Source: Candidatus Aenigmatarchaeota archaeon
GTDB lineage: Archaea > Aenigmatarchaeota > Aenigmatarchaeia > QMZP01
Direction of reading: 5' to 3'
NCBI GenBank assembly: GCA_016202785.1
Contig: JACQOC010000124.1
Coordinates: 1-19,233 of the forward strand
Length of the DNA stretch: 19,233 bases
Positions 1 to 7,895 of the stretch are shown piece after piece. The stretch's first letter is position 1. Every line of letters begins with the position of its first letter. Below the pieces are notes generated by a model, which was given only the letters and a program-made list of their open reading frames with translations, ran no database searches and was not told where the DNA came from. The position numbers and the translations under genes are program-made.

Positions 1-1
1 G

Positions 2-2338
2 CCGATATACAGGCAATGGAAGTCGGCAAAGGCCTTCGCTTTCCATCAATCCAGAAAACCGGTGTTCTCGATTGACACGCCGCCGCCGTACGTCAACACC
101 CCGATCCACATCGGGCATGCCGCCACATACACCATGATGGACTTCTTCGCCCGGTACCAGCGCATGAAAGGTTATGAAGTGCTGTTCCCGCTTGGCCTGG
201 ATCGCAACGGCCTGCCGATAGAAATCGCAGCTGAAAAGAAGTTTGGGGTGCGGTTCAGCGAAGCGGGGCGGGAGAAGTTCCTGGAGATGTGCCGCAAGGT
301 GCTGGAAGAGTCAAGCCTGGCGTCCATCGACTCGTTCCTGCGGTTGGGCATCAGCTTCAATTCCTGGGAAGAGGGCAGCAATGTCGGCGACGTCTATTAC
401 ACTGATTCGGATGAATATCGTGCCCTAACTCAGCAAACTTTCATCGACCTGTGGAACAAGGGCCTCATATACTAGGATAGCAGGCTGAACAACTACTGCC
501 CGGGCTGTAGAACAACAATCGCTGACGCCGAGATCGAGCGGAAGGACAGCGAAACCGTCCTGGTGCACGTCAAGTTCAAGGTGCAGGAAACCGGCCAGGA
601 CATAATCATAGCGACCACCAGGCCCGAGCTGCTGTGCACCGCCGCCTTGGTCATCTTCAACCCCAAGGATGCGCGTTACAAAGGCCTGGAGGGCAAGACC
701 GCGATAACCCCGGTGTTCGGGCTTGAGGTCAAGATTGAACAGGACAGCGAGGCCGACCTGAGCTTTGGCACCGGCCTTGTTTTCATGAGCGCATCAGCCG
801 GCGACCAAGATGCCATACGCTTCCTGCGCAAGCGCAACATCAAACCGGTGCAGGCGGTAGGCATGGACGGCCGCATGCTGGAAGTGGCCGGCAAGCTGCA
901 AGGCATGAAGACTAAGGAAGCCCGGCAGGAAATAATTTCCCTGCTCGAGGCCAACGGGCTAGTCAGCAAGAAGGAGAAAATAATGCACAGCGTGCCGGTA
1001 TGCGAGCGCTCAAAAGACGCGATCGAGTTCGTGGCGATGCCGGAATTCTACCTCAAGCAGGTCGAGTTCAAGAGTGATTTGCTGGCCATGACCGGGCAGC
1101 TGCGCTTCATCGCGCCGAAGAGCAAGCAGCTGCTGGCCGACTGGATAAGCTCCATCTCTATCGACTGGCCGATATCCAGGAGGCGTTATTACGCGACTGA
1201 GATCCCGCTGTGGTATTGCACAGATTGCAAAACGGCCATAGTGCCAAAGGGCGGTAAGTATTACCGGCCGTGGACGGATAGCCCGGACGTCAAGAAATGC
1301 AAATGCGGCGGCAGCAAGTTTAGAGGCGAGGAACGGGTGTTTGACACTTGGTTCGACTCCAGCATTTCCCCGCTGTACATACTGAAATACCACAGCGACC
1401 GCAAATTCTTCGCGGCGCACAGCCCGTGCACGCTGCGCCCGCAGGGCAAGGAGATAATCAGGACCTGGCTTTATTACACCCTGCTGAAATGCTACCTGCT
1501 CACCGATAAGCCGATTTTCAGGGACGTGTGGATAAACTACCACATCGTCGATGAGAGCGGCCGCAAGATGTCGAAGTCGCTGGGTAACGTGGTCGACCCG
1601 AAAAAGATCCTGGAGGCGTTTGGCGCAGAGCCGTTCCGGCTGTGGGCGGCAATAGAGGGCGACCTGACCAAGTCGGACCTGAAATGCTCGTTCCAGCGCA
1701 TCCAGGGGGAGGCAAAGACGCTGACCAAACTTTGGAATGTGGCCAGGTTCATCTCGCAGTTCCAGCCCGGCAAGAATGCCAAAATAGTTTGCGCGGCCGA
1801 CCTGGCGGTCGTCAATGAAATGAAGCGGCTGATAGAAACGGCCGACCTGAGCTATGCCGAATACGATTTCCATGGGCCGGCAGTGCTGGCCAAGAGCTTC
1901 ATCTGGGAAGGCTTCGCGAGCCATTACCTAGAGCTGGTCAAAACCAGAGCGTACAACGAAAACAACGCGTTTCCAAAGGAAGAGCAGGATTCGGCCATAT
2001 GCGCTTTGCACTATTGCCTGGAAACGGTGCTCAAGCTGCTTGCCCCGATACTGCCGTTCATCACCGCGCGGCTTTACCGAGAGCTGACTGGCAAAGACGT
2101 CTGGTCGGAACCATTCCCGGAAGCCGGCAAACTGCACGACATCAGCCTGACCCTGAACGACCTAGCTGAGCTGAACAGCGTGGTATGGAAGGCGAAGCGG
2201 GATGCTGGCAAAAGCCTCAAGGATCCGATTGCCAAACTAGTACTGACCGAGAAGTTCCGGAAGGCGGAACAGGACATCAAAACCGCGCACGGCGCCAAAA
2301 CGGTAGAATACGGGCCGGGCATTGTGGCACAAGCCTAA
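2..2338 (+). CDS. valS: Valyl-tRNA synthetase (5' partial, one in-frame TAG)
   Basis: Class I aminoacyl-tRNA synthetase that charges tRNA-Val in the cytoplasm. The reading frame is open from base 2, so the true N-terminus lies left of the window (perhaps 20-40 residues missing). The HIGH signature is at bases 107-118, inside the typical archaeal ValRS stretch SIDTPPPYV...HIGHA. An NYCPGC cysteine pair follows, then the CP1 editing domain (TTRPELL), a second cysteine cluster, the WFDSSIS motif, and KMSKS at 1565-1579. A helical anticodon-binding domain ends the protein. The only interruption is a TAG at 473-475, between ...GLIY and DSRLNNYCPGC; homology continues in the same frame on both sides, so no bases are gained or lost. 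Visible length is about 778 codons, near full family length. It ends in TAA and overlaps the convergent methylase by 4 bases. If TAG is not read through, the gene is broken before the editing domain. ValRS identity is very sure; functionality is not. Confidence 0.93.
473..475 (+). other. In-frame amber (TAG) codon inside valS
   Basis: Codon 158 of the visible ValRS frame is TAG (…CTC ATA TAC TAG GAT AGC…). Both flanks encode conserved ValRS sequence in one frame. A single base change from GAG, AAG or CAG would produce it. Family members usually have a charged or polar residue here (from memory of archaeal ValRS: Tyr followed by Arg, Glu or Lys). It could be a sequencing or assembly error, a nonsense mutation, programmed readthrough, or a suppressor tRNA. 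Five other genes in the window end normally with TAG. Confidence 0.9.
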
Positions 2339-3384
2339 GCAGTAAGCAGCACAGCGCTCTCGCGCAGCACGCCGGCCTGCCTGGTGCGATCCTGGAGCGC
2401 ATAGCGCCGGTTCAGCACCATTATTTGTTCAACCTTGAAGCCGGCATTTCCGGCCATGGCGGCAAGCTGCTCATCGACCGGCACAACCTTGTCGTCGGCA
2501 TAGCCGTTGCCCACAATTATGGCGCAGGGGGCATTGGGCTCCAGCACCTTGGCCGCCTCGGCCACGAACCGCTCCAGCAGCTTAAGGTAAGCGCTGTTTG
2601 AAGCGCGCTTGCCGCCCAGAGCCAATGGCGCGCTTGCGCCGGACGCCAGCCAATTTTCGACCGCATAGGCGGCATGGTAATCCAACTGGCCCAGGTACGG
2701 CGGGGAGGTGATGATGGCGCTGAAGCTCTGCGCCTTGAACGGCAGGCGGGTGGCGTCGGCAAACAGTGCATGGCCACTATAATGACCGTGCTTCAAATCG
2801 CGCAGCATGCTACGTGACATGCCCAGGAACACCTTCCGCAGGCCCGGTATGCCGTGCTTCTGGAACTTGATCACGGCGCCGTCGCGGTACGCGTAGCTGC
2901 AGCGCATCGCCGCCTTCACCAGGGCCAGCCGATAGAAACTCTTTGCCGCAGGCGGCATACCGTTTATGGCATCCGAATAGGCCCGGATCCAGGCCAAGGT
3001 GTTTGCGCTGAAGGCCTTTTTTTCTGCCAAGCCAAACGGCACGGCAGCTGACGAGTCAATGCCCTTCAGCCGCTCCAACCAGGCGCGCAGGAGTGCGGCA
3101 TCGCTTGCCAATTTGGCGTTGGAAGCGACAACGGCAATCGGCTCCAGGTCGCAGCCAATAGCAGTTATGCCGCGCCGCGCACAAGCCAGTAAAGTGGTGC
3201 CGGAACCGCAGAACGGGTCAAGAACGCGGCCTTCCACCCGGAACCGGTCAAGGAAGAAATCCACCAGCTGGCCGGAAAAGCCCTGCTTGTAATGGAACCA
3301 GCTATGCACTGGCGCGCGAACGTTGCCGGCAAAAGTTGCCAGCTTGCCTAGCTCCGGCTTCTCGGAAAAAATGTGGCCGGCCAT
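2335..3384 (-). CDS. SAM-dependent DNA methylase (N4/N6 type), orphan
   Basis: 349-residue amino-methyltransferase-like protein. The SAM-binding motif I is DPFCGSGTT at residues 56-64 and the catalytic motif IV is TSPPY at 226-230, the signature of enzymes that methylate exocyclic amino groups of adenine or cytosine. The segment before motif I (VHSWFHYKQGFSGQLVDFF, about 26-44) resembles the motif X region, giving the order X-I-IV. No restriction endonuclease, specificity subunit or vsr gene is nearby, so it reads as an orphan methylase. It lies 31 bases downstream of the eS1 stop on the same strand and could be co-transcribed with GAN-eS1, or use the weak TATA-like element at 3404-3412. Its TAG stop overlaps the convergent valS stop. 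An RNA substrate cannot be excluded because SPPY/DPPY methylases include tRNA enzymes, but no THUMP domain is visible. Start ATG at 3384. Confidence 0.8.
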   Translation of the reverse strand: MAGHIFSEKPELGKLATFAGNVRAPVHSWFHYKQGFSGQLVDFFLDRFRVEGRVLDPFCGSGTTLLACARRGITAIGCDLEPIAVVASNAKLASDAALLRAWLERLKGIDSSAAVPFGLAEKKAFSANTLAWIRAYSDAINGMPPAAKSFYRLALVKAAMRCSYAYRDGAVIKFQKHGIPGLRKVFLGMSRSMLRDLKHGHYSGHALFADATRLPFKAQSFSAIITSPPYLGQLDYHAAYAVENWLASGASAPLALGGKRASNSAYLKLLERFVAEAAKVLEPNAPCAIIVGNGYADDKVVPVDEQLAAMAGNAGFKVEQIMVLNRRYALQDRTRQAGVLRESAVLLTA

Positions 3385-3403
3385 ACACCAATTTGGCGCC
3401 GAA

Positions 3404-3412
3404 GTTAAGAAA
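3404..3412 (-). promoter_or_regulatory. Weak TATA-like element for the methylase
   Basis: Minus-strand TTTCTTAAC is centred about 24 bases before the methylase ATG at 3384, the spacing expected for leaderless archaeal transcripts. The match is poor and the gene may instead be read from the upstream eS1 transcript. Confidence 0.3.
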
Positions 3413-3415
3413 CAC

Positions 3416-4003
3416 TCAGTTGTTGCCGCCGGCCTTGAGGACCTCGACTTTTACGATATCGAAGGCGCGCAGCGGGTAGATCTTGTTGCCCGCTTCCCTG
3501 ACCTTCTTCTGCAACGTTTTGCTCACCACCGCTTCGATCATCTCGTCCATGGTCAGCTTGGACACGGCCTTCCTAAGCTCAGCTATTATAAGATGCCTGA
3601 CCTTCCCACCGATATGCGAATAGGTGTTGCGATTAAGGATGCCCAATGCAGACACCTGCAGCTCCCAACCGTCCTTGGTGGCCATGTTTTCCACCGCATC
3701 CACTTTCTCGGCGCGCTTGCGCACCATCCGGGAAGCGTGCTCCCTTACGGTGGTGATGCCGGAGAACGTCGTGCTGGCCACCTTGCCCTCGACTTTGTTG
3801 ACCTTGAACCTGAGCTTCAGGTAAAGCTTGGAACTGTCGCCGGTAAGTTCGCCCGCGCTTATTTCCATGATGCGGCCGATCACCAGTTGCGGGTCGGTAG
3901 CCGGCACTTCACCTATTTCCCGCTTATCGAATAGCTCAGGCAGACAGATAGCGTACCAGTCCTTTCCCTTCCACTTCCCCTCTTTTTTCTGGGTCTCTTC
4001 CAT
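3416..4003 (-). CDS. rps3ae: Small ribosomal subunit protein eS1 (S3Ae)
   Basis: Archaeal/eukaryotic ribosomal protein of the 30S subunit, absent from bacteria. The chain contains the family's WYAICLPELF start region, the FDKREIGEVPATDP and KLYLKLRFKV segments, the basic centre and the C-terminal KIYPLRAFDIVKVEVL. With the chosen ATG at 4003 (MEETQKKEGKWKGKDWY) it is 195 residues, normal for the family. GGTGG lies 4-5 bases before this ATG and can pair with the archaeal anti-Shine-Dalgarno. An upstream ATG at 4027 would add MNNTARWS without a good ribosome site. Either way the 5' end lies inside the end of the GAN/RecJ gene (68 or 92 bases of overlap). The neighbourhood DHH nuclease then S3Ae is a conserved archaeal gene order, often with rps15 upstream, which is not present here. 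Confidence 0.95.
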   Translation of the reverse strand: MEETQKKEGKWKGKDWYAICLPELFDKREIGEVPATDPQLVIGRIMEISAGELTGDSSKLYLKLRFKVNKVEGKVASTTFSGITTVREHASRMVRKRAEKVDAVENMATKDGWELQVSALGILNRNTYSHIGGKVRHLIIAELRKAVSKLTMDEMIEAVVSKTLQKKVREAGNKIYPLRAFDIVKVEVLKAGGNN

Positions 4004-5408
4004 GCTCCACCGTGCTGTGTTGTTCATTTAGGTGGGGAAGGTTTTTAAGCTTGCTTTCGATGGCCTGCATGAACAGCTCTTCCTTGCCTTTGGGGATGAA
4101 GGCCCCGGCTGCTGCCTTGTGGCCGCCGCCGTCGCCGCCCAGGGGCCGGGCGGCTTCAGACACCAGCTCCTTCAGGTTGATGCCGTTGTTCTTGCCGGCC
4201 TCATGCAACCTGGCACTGATCTTCACCAGCCCGTCCTCCGCGTCCGCGAACGCGAACAAGGGCTTGGCGGTGTAAAGCGAGCGGTTGGCGATGGACGCGA
4301 CGTTGGCAATGACATGCTCGGAGATGGCAGCGCCGGCAAACACGTAGTAGGCAGCCATTGTCTCCCGCATCGCGGTCTTGTCCTTCTCGAAGAAGCTGAT
4401 GCCCTTGCCGATTTCCCGCCGGTACGCGTCCATCAGCGGCTTGATGCGCGCCGCGCTGTCCGCATCGCTGGTGCAAAGAGCAAGGCCCAGGTGCGGCACG
4501 CCAAGCTTGCCGCACGCGTTCATGATGGTGGCAAATTCGTTCGCGTCCTTGTATTCCGACTGGCCGGTTATCTCGAAAATGTCGCCGAATATCCAGGAAG
4601 GGTTTTCCGTCTTCGCGGCAATCCGCTCCAGGATCATGTGGGTGGCAAGCTTCTGTTGCTCCGCTTCGGACAGGTCGGCTAAAGTCCGCCAGCCATCAGC
4701 CTTTTTCAATTCGATGCCGATGTCCTGCAGGAACTGCACGCTAGCTGATTCAGAACCGGACACGCCAGGTATGTGCGGATCGACGCAATACTCGATGGCC
4801 TTGTGGATGGGGCGGGAATAGCGGCCGAACAGCCGGATGCCCTTCTTCTTCACCAGGCTGCCGTTGTCTAACGCGGCCTGCAGAATGCTGGCATTGAGCG
4901 ATGAAAGAGAGATGTCATTGCCGATGCTGCCCATCTGCGCGTCGCCGATGGCGCCTACCACTGCGACCCAGCTCAGGTCGGTATTGCCTGCACTCAGCGC
5001 ATTAGCCAGGACGTAGCTCAGGCCGGAGCCGGAAATCTCCTCCTCTACCCCCAGCACCAGCGGATTGAAGTGGCATAAGCGCTCCTCCTCGCGGACGTCC
5101 GGCTGGTGGTGGTCAGCAACGACAATCTGCCGGCCGGGCAGCGCTGCAAGTATCCCGGCCAGGTAGCCGGAGCCGATGTCCAGGAACAGGAAGACATCGC
5201 TGCCATCTGCCGCTAGCCGCTGCAGCTTCTGCGGCGTAAGCTGGTTGACGAAGGTCAGATGGAACGGTATTCCGGCCCTTTGCAAAGCCGTCGCCATGAT
5301 CGCCGCGCTGCAAATGCCGTCGCAGTCGTAATGGCTTACCACCCGCACGAACCTTGCTTCTTTCAACAGCTGCGCAGCCTGGCCGGCGCGCGGTAAAAGT
5401 CTTTCCAT
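3936..5408 (-). CDS. DHH/DHHA1 single-strand exonuclease, archaeal RecJ/GAN family
   Basis: About 490 residues. The DHH phosphoesterase metal-site motifs are intact: DCDG at residues 28-31, LDIG with D77, and DHH at 99-101. A C-terminal DHHA1 domain carries the GGGHKAAAG motif at about 427-435. Archaeal members (GAN in Thermococcus) degrade single-stranded DNA 5' to 3' and bind the GINS replication complex; they are also relatives of Cdc45. The neighbouring eS1 gene supports this orthologous group rather than a pAp or oligoribonuclease. ATG at 5408 is chosen because GGTG sits 5 bases upstream; a GTG at 5414 would add two residues. The last roughly 25 residues, a low-complexity charged tail, are encoded where the eS1 gene already begins and may be non-conserved. 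A TATA box at 5441-5454 is placed for transcription of this operon. Confidence 0.9.
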   Translation of the reverse strand: MERLLPRAGQAAQLLKEARFVRVVSHYDCDGICSAAIMATALQRAGIPFHLTFVNQLTPQKLQRLAADGSDVFLFLDIGSGYLAGILAALPGRQIVVADHHQPDVREEERLCHFNPLVLGVEEEISGSGLSYVLANALSAGNTDLSWVAVVGAIGDAQMGSIGNDISLSSLNASILQAALDNGSLVKKKGIRLFGRYSRPIHKAIEYCVDPHIPGVSGSESASVQFLQDIGIELKKADGWRTLADLSEAEQQKLATHMILERIAAKTENPSWIFGDIFEITGQSEYKDANEFATIMNACGKLGVPHLGLALCTSDADSAARIKPLMDAYRREIGKGISFFEKDKTAMRETMAAYYVFAGAAISEHVIANVASIANRSLYTAKPLFAFADAEDGLVKISARLHEAGKNNGINLKELVSEAARPLGGDGGGHKAAAGAFIPKGKEELFMQAIESKLKNLPHLNEQHSTVEHGRDPEKRGEVEGKGLVRYLSA

Positions 5409-5440
5409 GTGCACACCTGGAACAGGGAATAATTCGCTCC

Positions 5441-5454
5441 CTATATAATATTAT
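5441..5454. promoter_or_regulatory. Shared TATA-rich divergent promoter, GAN/RecJ and ThiI-like gene
   Basis: CTATATAATATTAT lies between the divergent ATGs at 5408 (minus) and 5480 (plus), about 38 and 33 bases from each. It is the only strongly AT-rich patch in a GC-rich neighbourhood and reads as a TATA box on either strand, predicting short leaders of roughly 6-12 bases in both directions. Confidence 0.65.
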
Positions 5455-5479
5455 TTCGAGTTGTTATAGTTGGGCGCGC

Positions 5480-6352
5480 ATGCAAGACATTATCATCATC
5501 CGCTATAGCGAAATCGGCCTTAAATCCAAGCAGGTGCGCAGGAAGCTGGAGCGCCTGCTGGCCGGCAACATCAAGGCAGCATTTGCCCAGGCCGGCAATG
5601 ATTGTTCCCTAAGACGGGGTTATGGCCGAATTTATTTGCGCGCCGATGCTGCCGCTGCCCGCAGGATCTTGCCGTACGTCTTCGGCATCAGCTCCTATTC
5701 GGTCTGCCAGGCGGCAGCGGCAAATATGGAAGCGATAACCGCGCTGGCTGCTATTGCAGCCAAGAGGATCGGCAAGGACAACACGTTCAAGGTCGCCGCC
5801 ACGCGCGCCGGCGTGCACAGCTTCACGTCCATGGACATCAACCGCCAGGCCGGCCGCGTGATCGAGCAACAAACCGGGGCAAGGGTCAACCTTTCCCGGC
5901 CCGACCTGACGGTGTCAATAGAGGTCAGGGACAAGGAGGCATACGTTTACACGGAAAAGAAGGAATGCGGCCGCGGCCTGCCGCTGGGCTCGCAAGGCAC
6001 GGTCTTGGCAGTCATCCGGAACCGGAAGGATGCCATAGCTTGTTGGCTCATGATGCGGCGCGGCTGCCTGCCCACGCTGGCATTCTGCTGCACGCCGGCG
6101 CAAGAAAAAACGTTATACAGCCTGCTGGCCAACTGGGCGCCGGGCACCAAGCTGGAAACAGAGCGCTTGCCGGCTATCGACCTGGCCGGCACAAAAGGCG
6201 TTGCGGCCAGGCATGGCGCGATTGCCCTGTGTTCTGCAACCACATTGCCGTTTTCCAAGGAAGATATCGGCCTGCCCTGCTTCAATCCGTTGGCACTTTG
6301 GAAAAAAGCAGACATCAGCCTGTTCCTGCGCCAGCCGGGCAAGCTCACATGA
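5480..6352 (+). CDS. ThiI-like THUMP protein with lost PP-loop motif
   Basis: 290 residues starting MQDIIIIRYSEIGLKSKQ, the hallmark ThiI N-terminus. The N-terminal ferredoxin-like domain is followed by a THUMP RNA-binding domain (about 70-160, including SRPDLTVSIEV). ThiI normally uses ATP to adenylate U8 of tRNA and insert sulfur, with a PP-loop of the form SGG-x-DSP directly before AAWLMM-RG. Here the same place, residues 178-195, reads VIRNRKDAIACWLMMRRG: Ser and both Gly are replaced, only D184 survives, and the stretch is about one residue short. The downstream AANH domain is also compressed, and the total is about 80-100 residues below usual ThiI length. The fold and tRNA-binding half look kept while adenylation chemistry looks lost. 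ATG at 5480 is supported by the TATA box 33 bases upstream. The 3' end overlaps convergent herA by 8 bases. Confidence 0.82.
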   Translation: MQDIIIIRYSEIGLKSKQVRRKLERLLAGNIKAAFAQAGNDCSLRRGYGRIYLRADAAAARRILPYVFGISSYSVCQAAAANMEAITALAAIAAKRIGKDNTFKVAATRAGVHSFTSMDINRQAGRVIEQQTGARVNLSRPDLTVSIEVRDKEAYVYTEKKECGRGLPLGSQGTVLAVIRNRKDAIACWLMMRRGCLPTLAFCCTPAQEKTLYSLLANWAPGTKLETERLPAIDLAGTKGVAARHGAIALCSATTLPFSKEDIGLPCFNPLALWKKADISLFLRQPGKLT

Positions 6353-7838
6353 AGCTTTTCGCATCTTTTGCCTTCTTCTTGACCTTCTCGAAATACTCCT
6401 TGGCGGCTTGCTCCAGCGGCATGCCCTTCTTCGACATGCTGCCCTTCCGTTTCCTAACCCGGACGAATAACGGAAAATTGACCGCTTCCCCAACCACTAG
6501 CGCGCTGCCCACCTGCAGGCCAGCGATCTGATCCAGCACGTCCTTGGAGATGCCCTCCGAGCTTTGGCCGATGTGTTGCAGGTCGTAGGGGTTGGTGACG
6601 CGCAATATGATGTTGCTGTTGCATTGGGAAAGGATGGTGGTGGAAAGGTGCACCGGCCGCTGCGAAACCAGGCACAGGCAGGCATGGAACTTGCGGCCTT
6701 CCCGGGCGATGGTCTGCAAGATGCCCCGGGACAAGGCCCGTTCCTGCCTGGTTTTCTCCGGCACGAACTGGTGCGCCTCCTCGACCAGCAGCAGGAACGG
6801 CGGGATGACGCCGTTGCGCCGCGACTCGAACAGCTTGCGCGCCAGGTACGCGACCAAAATCTGCTTCTTCTTGATGCCGATGGTCTCGGACAGGTCTATT
6901 ACCGCAAGCCGTCCCAGCTGTGCCATGTCGTCCAAAGTGGGGTAATCGCTCACCCCGAAGATCCCGAGCCGGTGCAACTCGTCAAGCGCGGACAGCAGCG
7001 TATCTTTCGTCTTGACGTTCATGTGCTTGTCGTTCTCGATTCTGGCCATCAGCTCGGCCATGCCGTAGTTGCGGCCCATGCCCTTCATCGCCCTGGCCAG
7101 TTCCCTGATCTGGGGCGTAGTGAGCTGGGCAAATTCGCCGATTTCATACTGGGATAAGTTGGGCGTTCCGATCTGAATCTCATGGGAGGCGAAGGTCTTG
7201 ACCTTGGCCGCATATTTCGGGTCGTCGGCGAAAGCCGTGTATTCGCCGTGCGTGTCCAGAACGATGACGGCCATGCTGCTGTCCGGCTGCCGGTCCAACA
7301 ATTCTTCGATGATGGCGCCTGCTAGATACGATTTCCCAGCGCCGGAGATGGCCAGGATGGCAAGGTGCTTTTGCAGCAGCCGGTCCATGTTCAACTTGAC
7401 CTTGATGTCATGGTGCCTGATGCTGCCGATCTCAATGCCCCTTGGATCGATGCCGAAGAACTTTTCCACGATGCCGGCCTCCGGCTCGACAACCTTGTCG
7501 CCCGGAGAAGGGGGAAACAGCGATTCCGAGAAGCCTTCGCCGTCATGGACGCCAAGCGGTATGGCATCAGCCACCAGGTATTCCCATTCCCAGGTCGGAT
7601 AGGCTTCATGCATCGGCTTGGACAGCTCCACATTGTTCACCGATTCCGGGTTGAGGAAATAGCGGTTAGTCTTACGGATGTCCGCAACCCGTCCGATCAT
7701 GCTGCCGTCTTCCGTGCCTATCTGCACGAACTGTCCGCGCCGTACCTTGGCGCTTTTTGCGATCACAAACGAGAATTTGCGGGTGGTCGGGCTGTCGATG
7801 GTCGATATGACCGTGCCGTATTCATGCTCGGCTGCCAT
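6345..7838 (-). CDS. herA: HerA-family DNA translocase ATPase
   Basis: 497-residue FtsK/HerA-superfamily motor. An N-terminal HAS-barrel domain (about 1-100, with GQFVQIGTEDG...IGRVADI) precedes the RecA-like ATPase. Walker A is AISGAGKS at about 163-170 (K169); Walker B is LLLVEEAH with E353/E354. The sensor/arginine region SQRPVHLSTTILSQCN and the typical C-terminal stretch NPYDLQHIGQSSE follow. HerA hexamers pump double-stranded DNA in end resection with the nuclease NurA and Mre11-Rad50. None of these partners is in the window. Start: ATG at 7838 is preferred over a TTG at 7856 because a TATA-like element (7858-7868) lies about 25 bases upstream, predicting a leaderless mRNA; the TTG would fall ahead of the predicted transcription start. 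Basic C-terminus (KVKKKAKDAKSFM). Convergent with the ThiI-like gene and divergent from a metallophosphoesterase. Confidence 0.92.
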   Translation of the reverse strand: MAAEHEYGTVISTIDSPTTRKFSFVIAKSAKVRRGQFVQIGTEDGSMIGRVADIRKTNRYFLNPESVNNVELSKPMHEAYPTWEWEYLVADAIPLGVHDGEGFSESLFPPSPGDKVVEPEAGIVEKFFGIDPRGIEIGSIRHHDIKVKLNMDRLLQKHLAILAISGAGKSYLAGAIIEELLDRQPDSSMAVIVLDTHGEYTAFADDPKYAAKVKTFASHEIQIGTPNLSQYEIGEFAQLTTPQIRELARAMKGMGRNYGMAELMARIENDKHMNVKTKDTLLSALDELHRLGIFGVSDYPTLDDMAQLGRLAVIDLSETIGIKKKQILVAYLARKLFESRRNGVIPPFLLLVEEAHQFVPEKTRQERALSRGILQTIAREGRKFHACLCLVSQRPVHLSTTILSQCNSNIILRVTNPYDLQHIGQSSEGISKDVLDQIAGLQVGSALVVGEAVNFPLFVRVRKRKGSMSKKGMPLEQAAKEYFEKVKKKAKDAKSFM

Positions 7839-7857
7839 ATTAAGACTGTCAGGCAAC

Positions 7858-7868
7858 GCTTAAATTGG
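7858..7868. promoter_or_regulatory. Shared divergent promoter, herA and metallophosphoesterase
   Basis: GCTTAAATTGG contains a near-palindromic TTAA core. Read on the minus strand (CCAATTTAAGC) it sits 25 bases before the herA ATG at 7838; on the plus strand it is 33 bases before the phosphoesterase ATG at 7896. The whole intergenic space is 57 bases, so one element probably serves both genes. Confidence 0.55.
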
Positions 7869-7895
7869 CTCAGCAAATGCTAAGGAAATAAGGGC

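Noticed and set aside
473..475. Pyrrolysine or genome-wide UAG reassignment as the explanation of the ValRS amber
   Set aside because: Five genes here stop normally at TAG with compact neighbours directly after them, aRF1 is canonical, and no pyl gene is visible. Kept only as a remote option.
1010..1924. 304-codon open frame on the minus strand inside valS
   Set aside because: It lies wholly antisense to strongly conserved ValRS sequence, has no recognisable domain, and is explained by GC-rich codon bias.
5354..5479. Upstream extension of the ThiI-like frame to 5354
   Set aside because: The extension crosses the divergent promoter and the GAN/RecJ start, and the family N-terminus begins exactly at the ATG at 5480.
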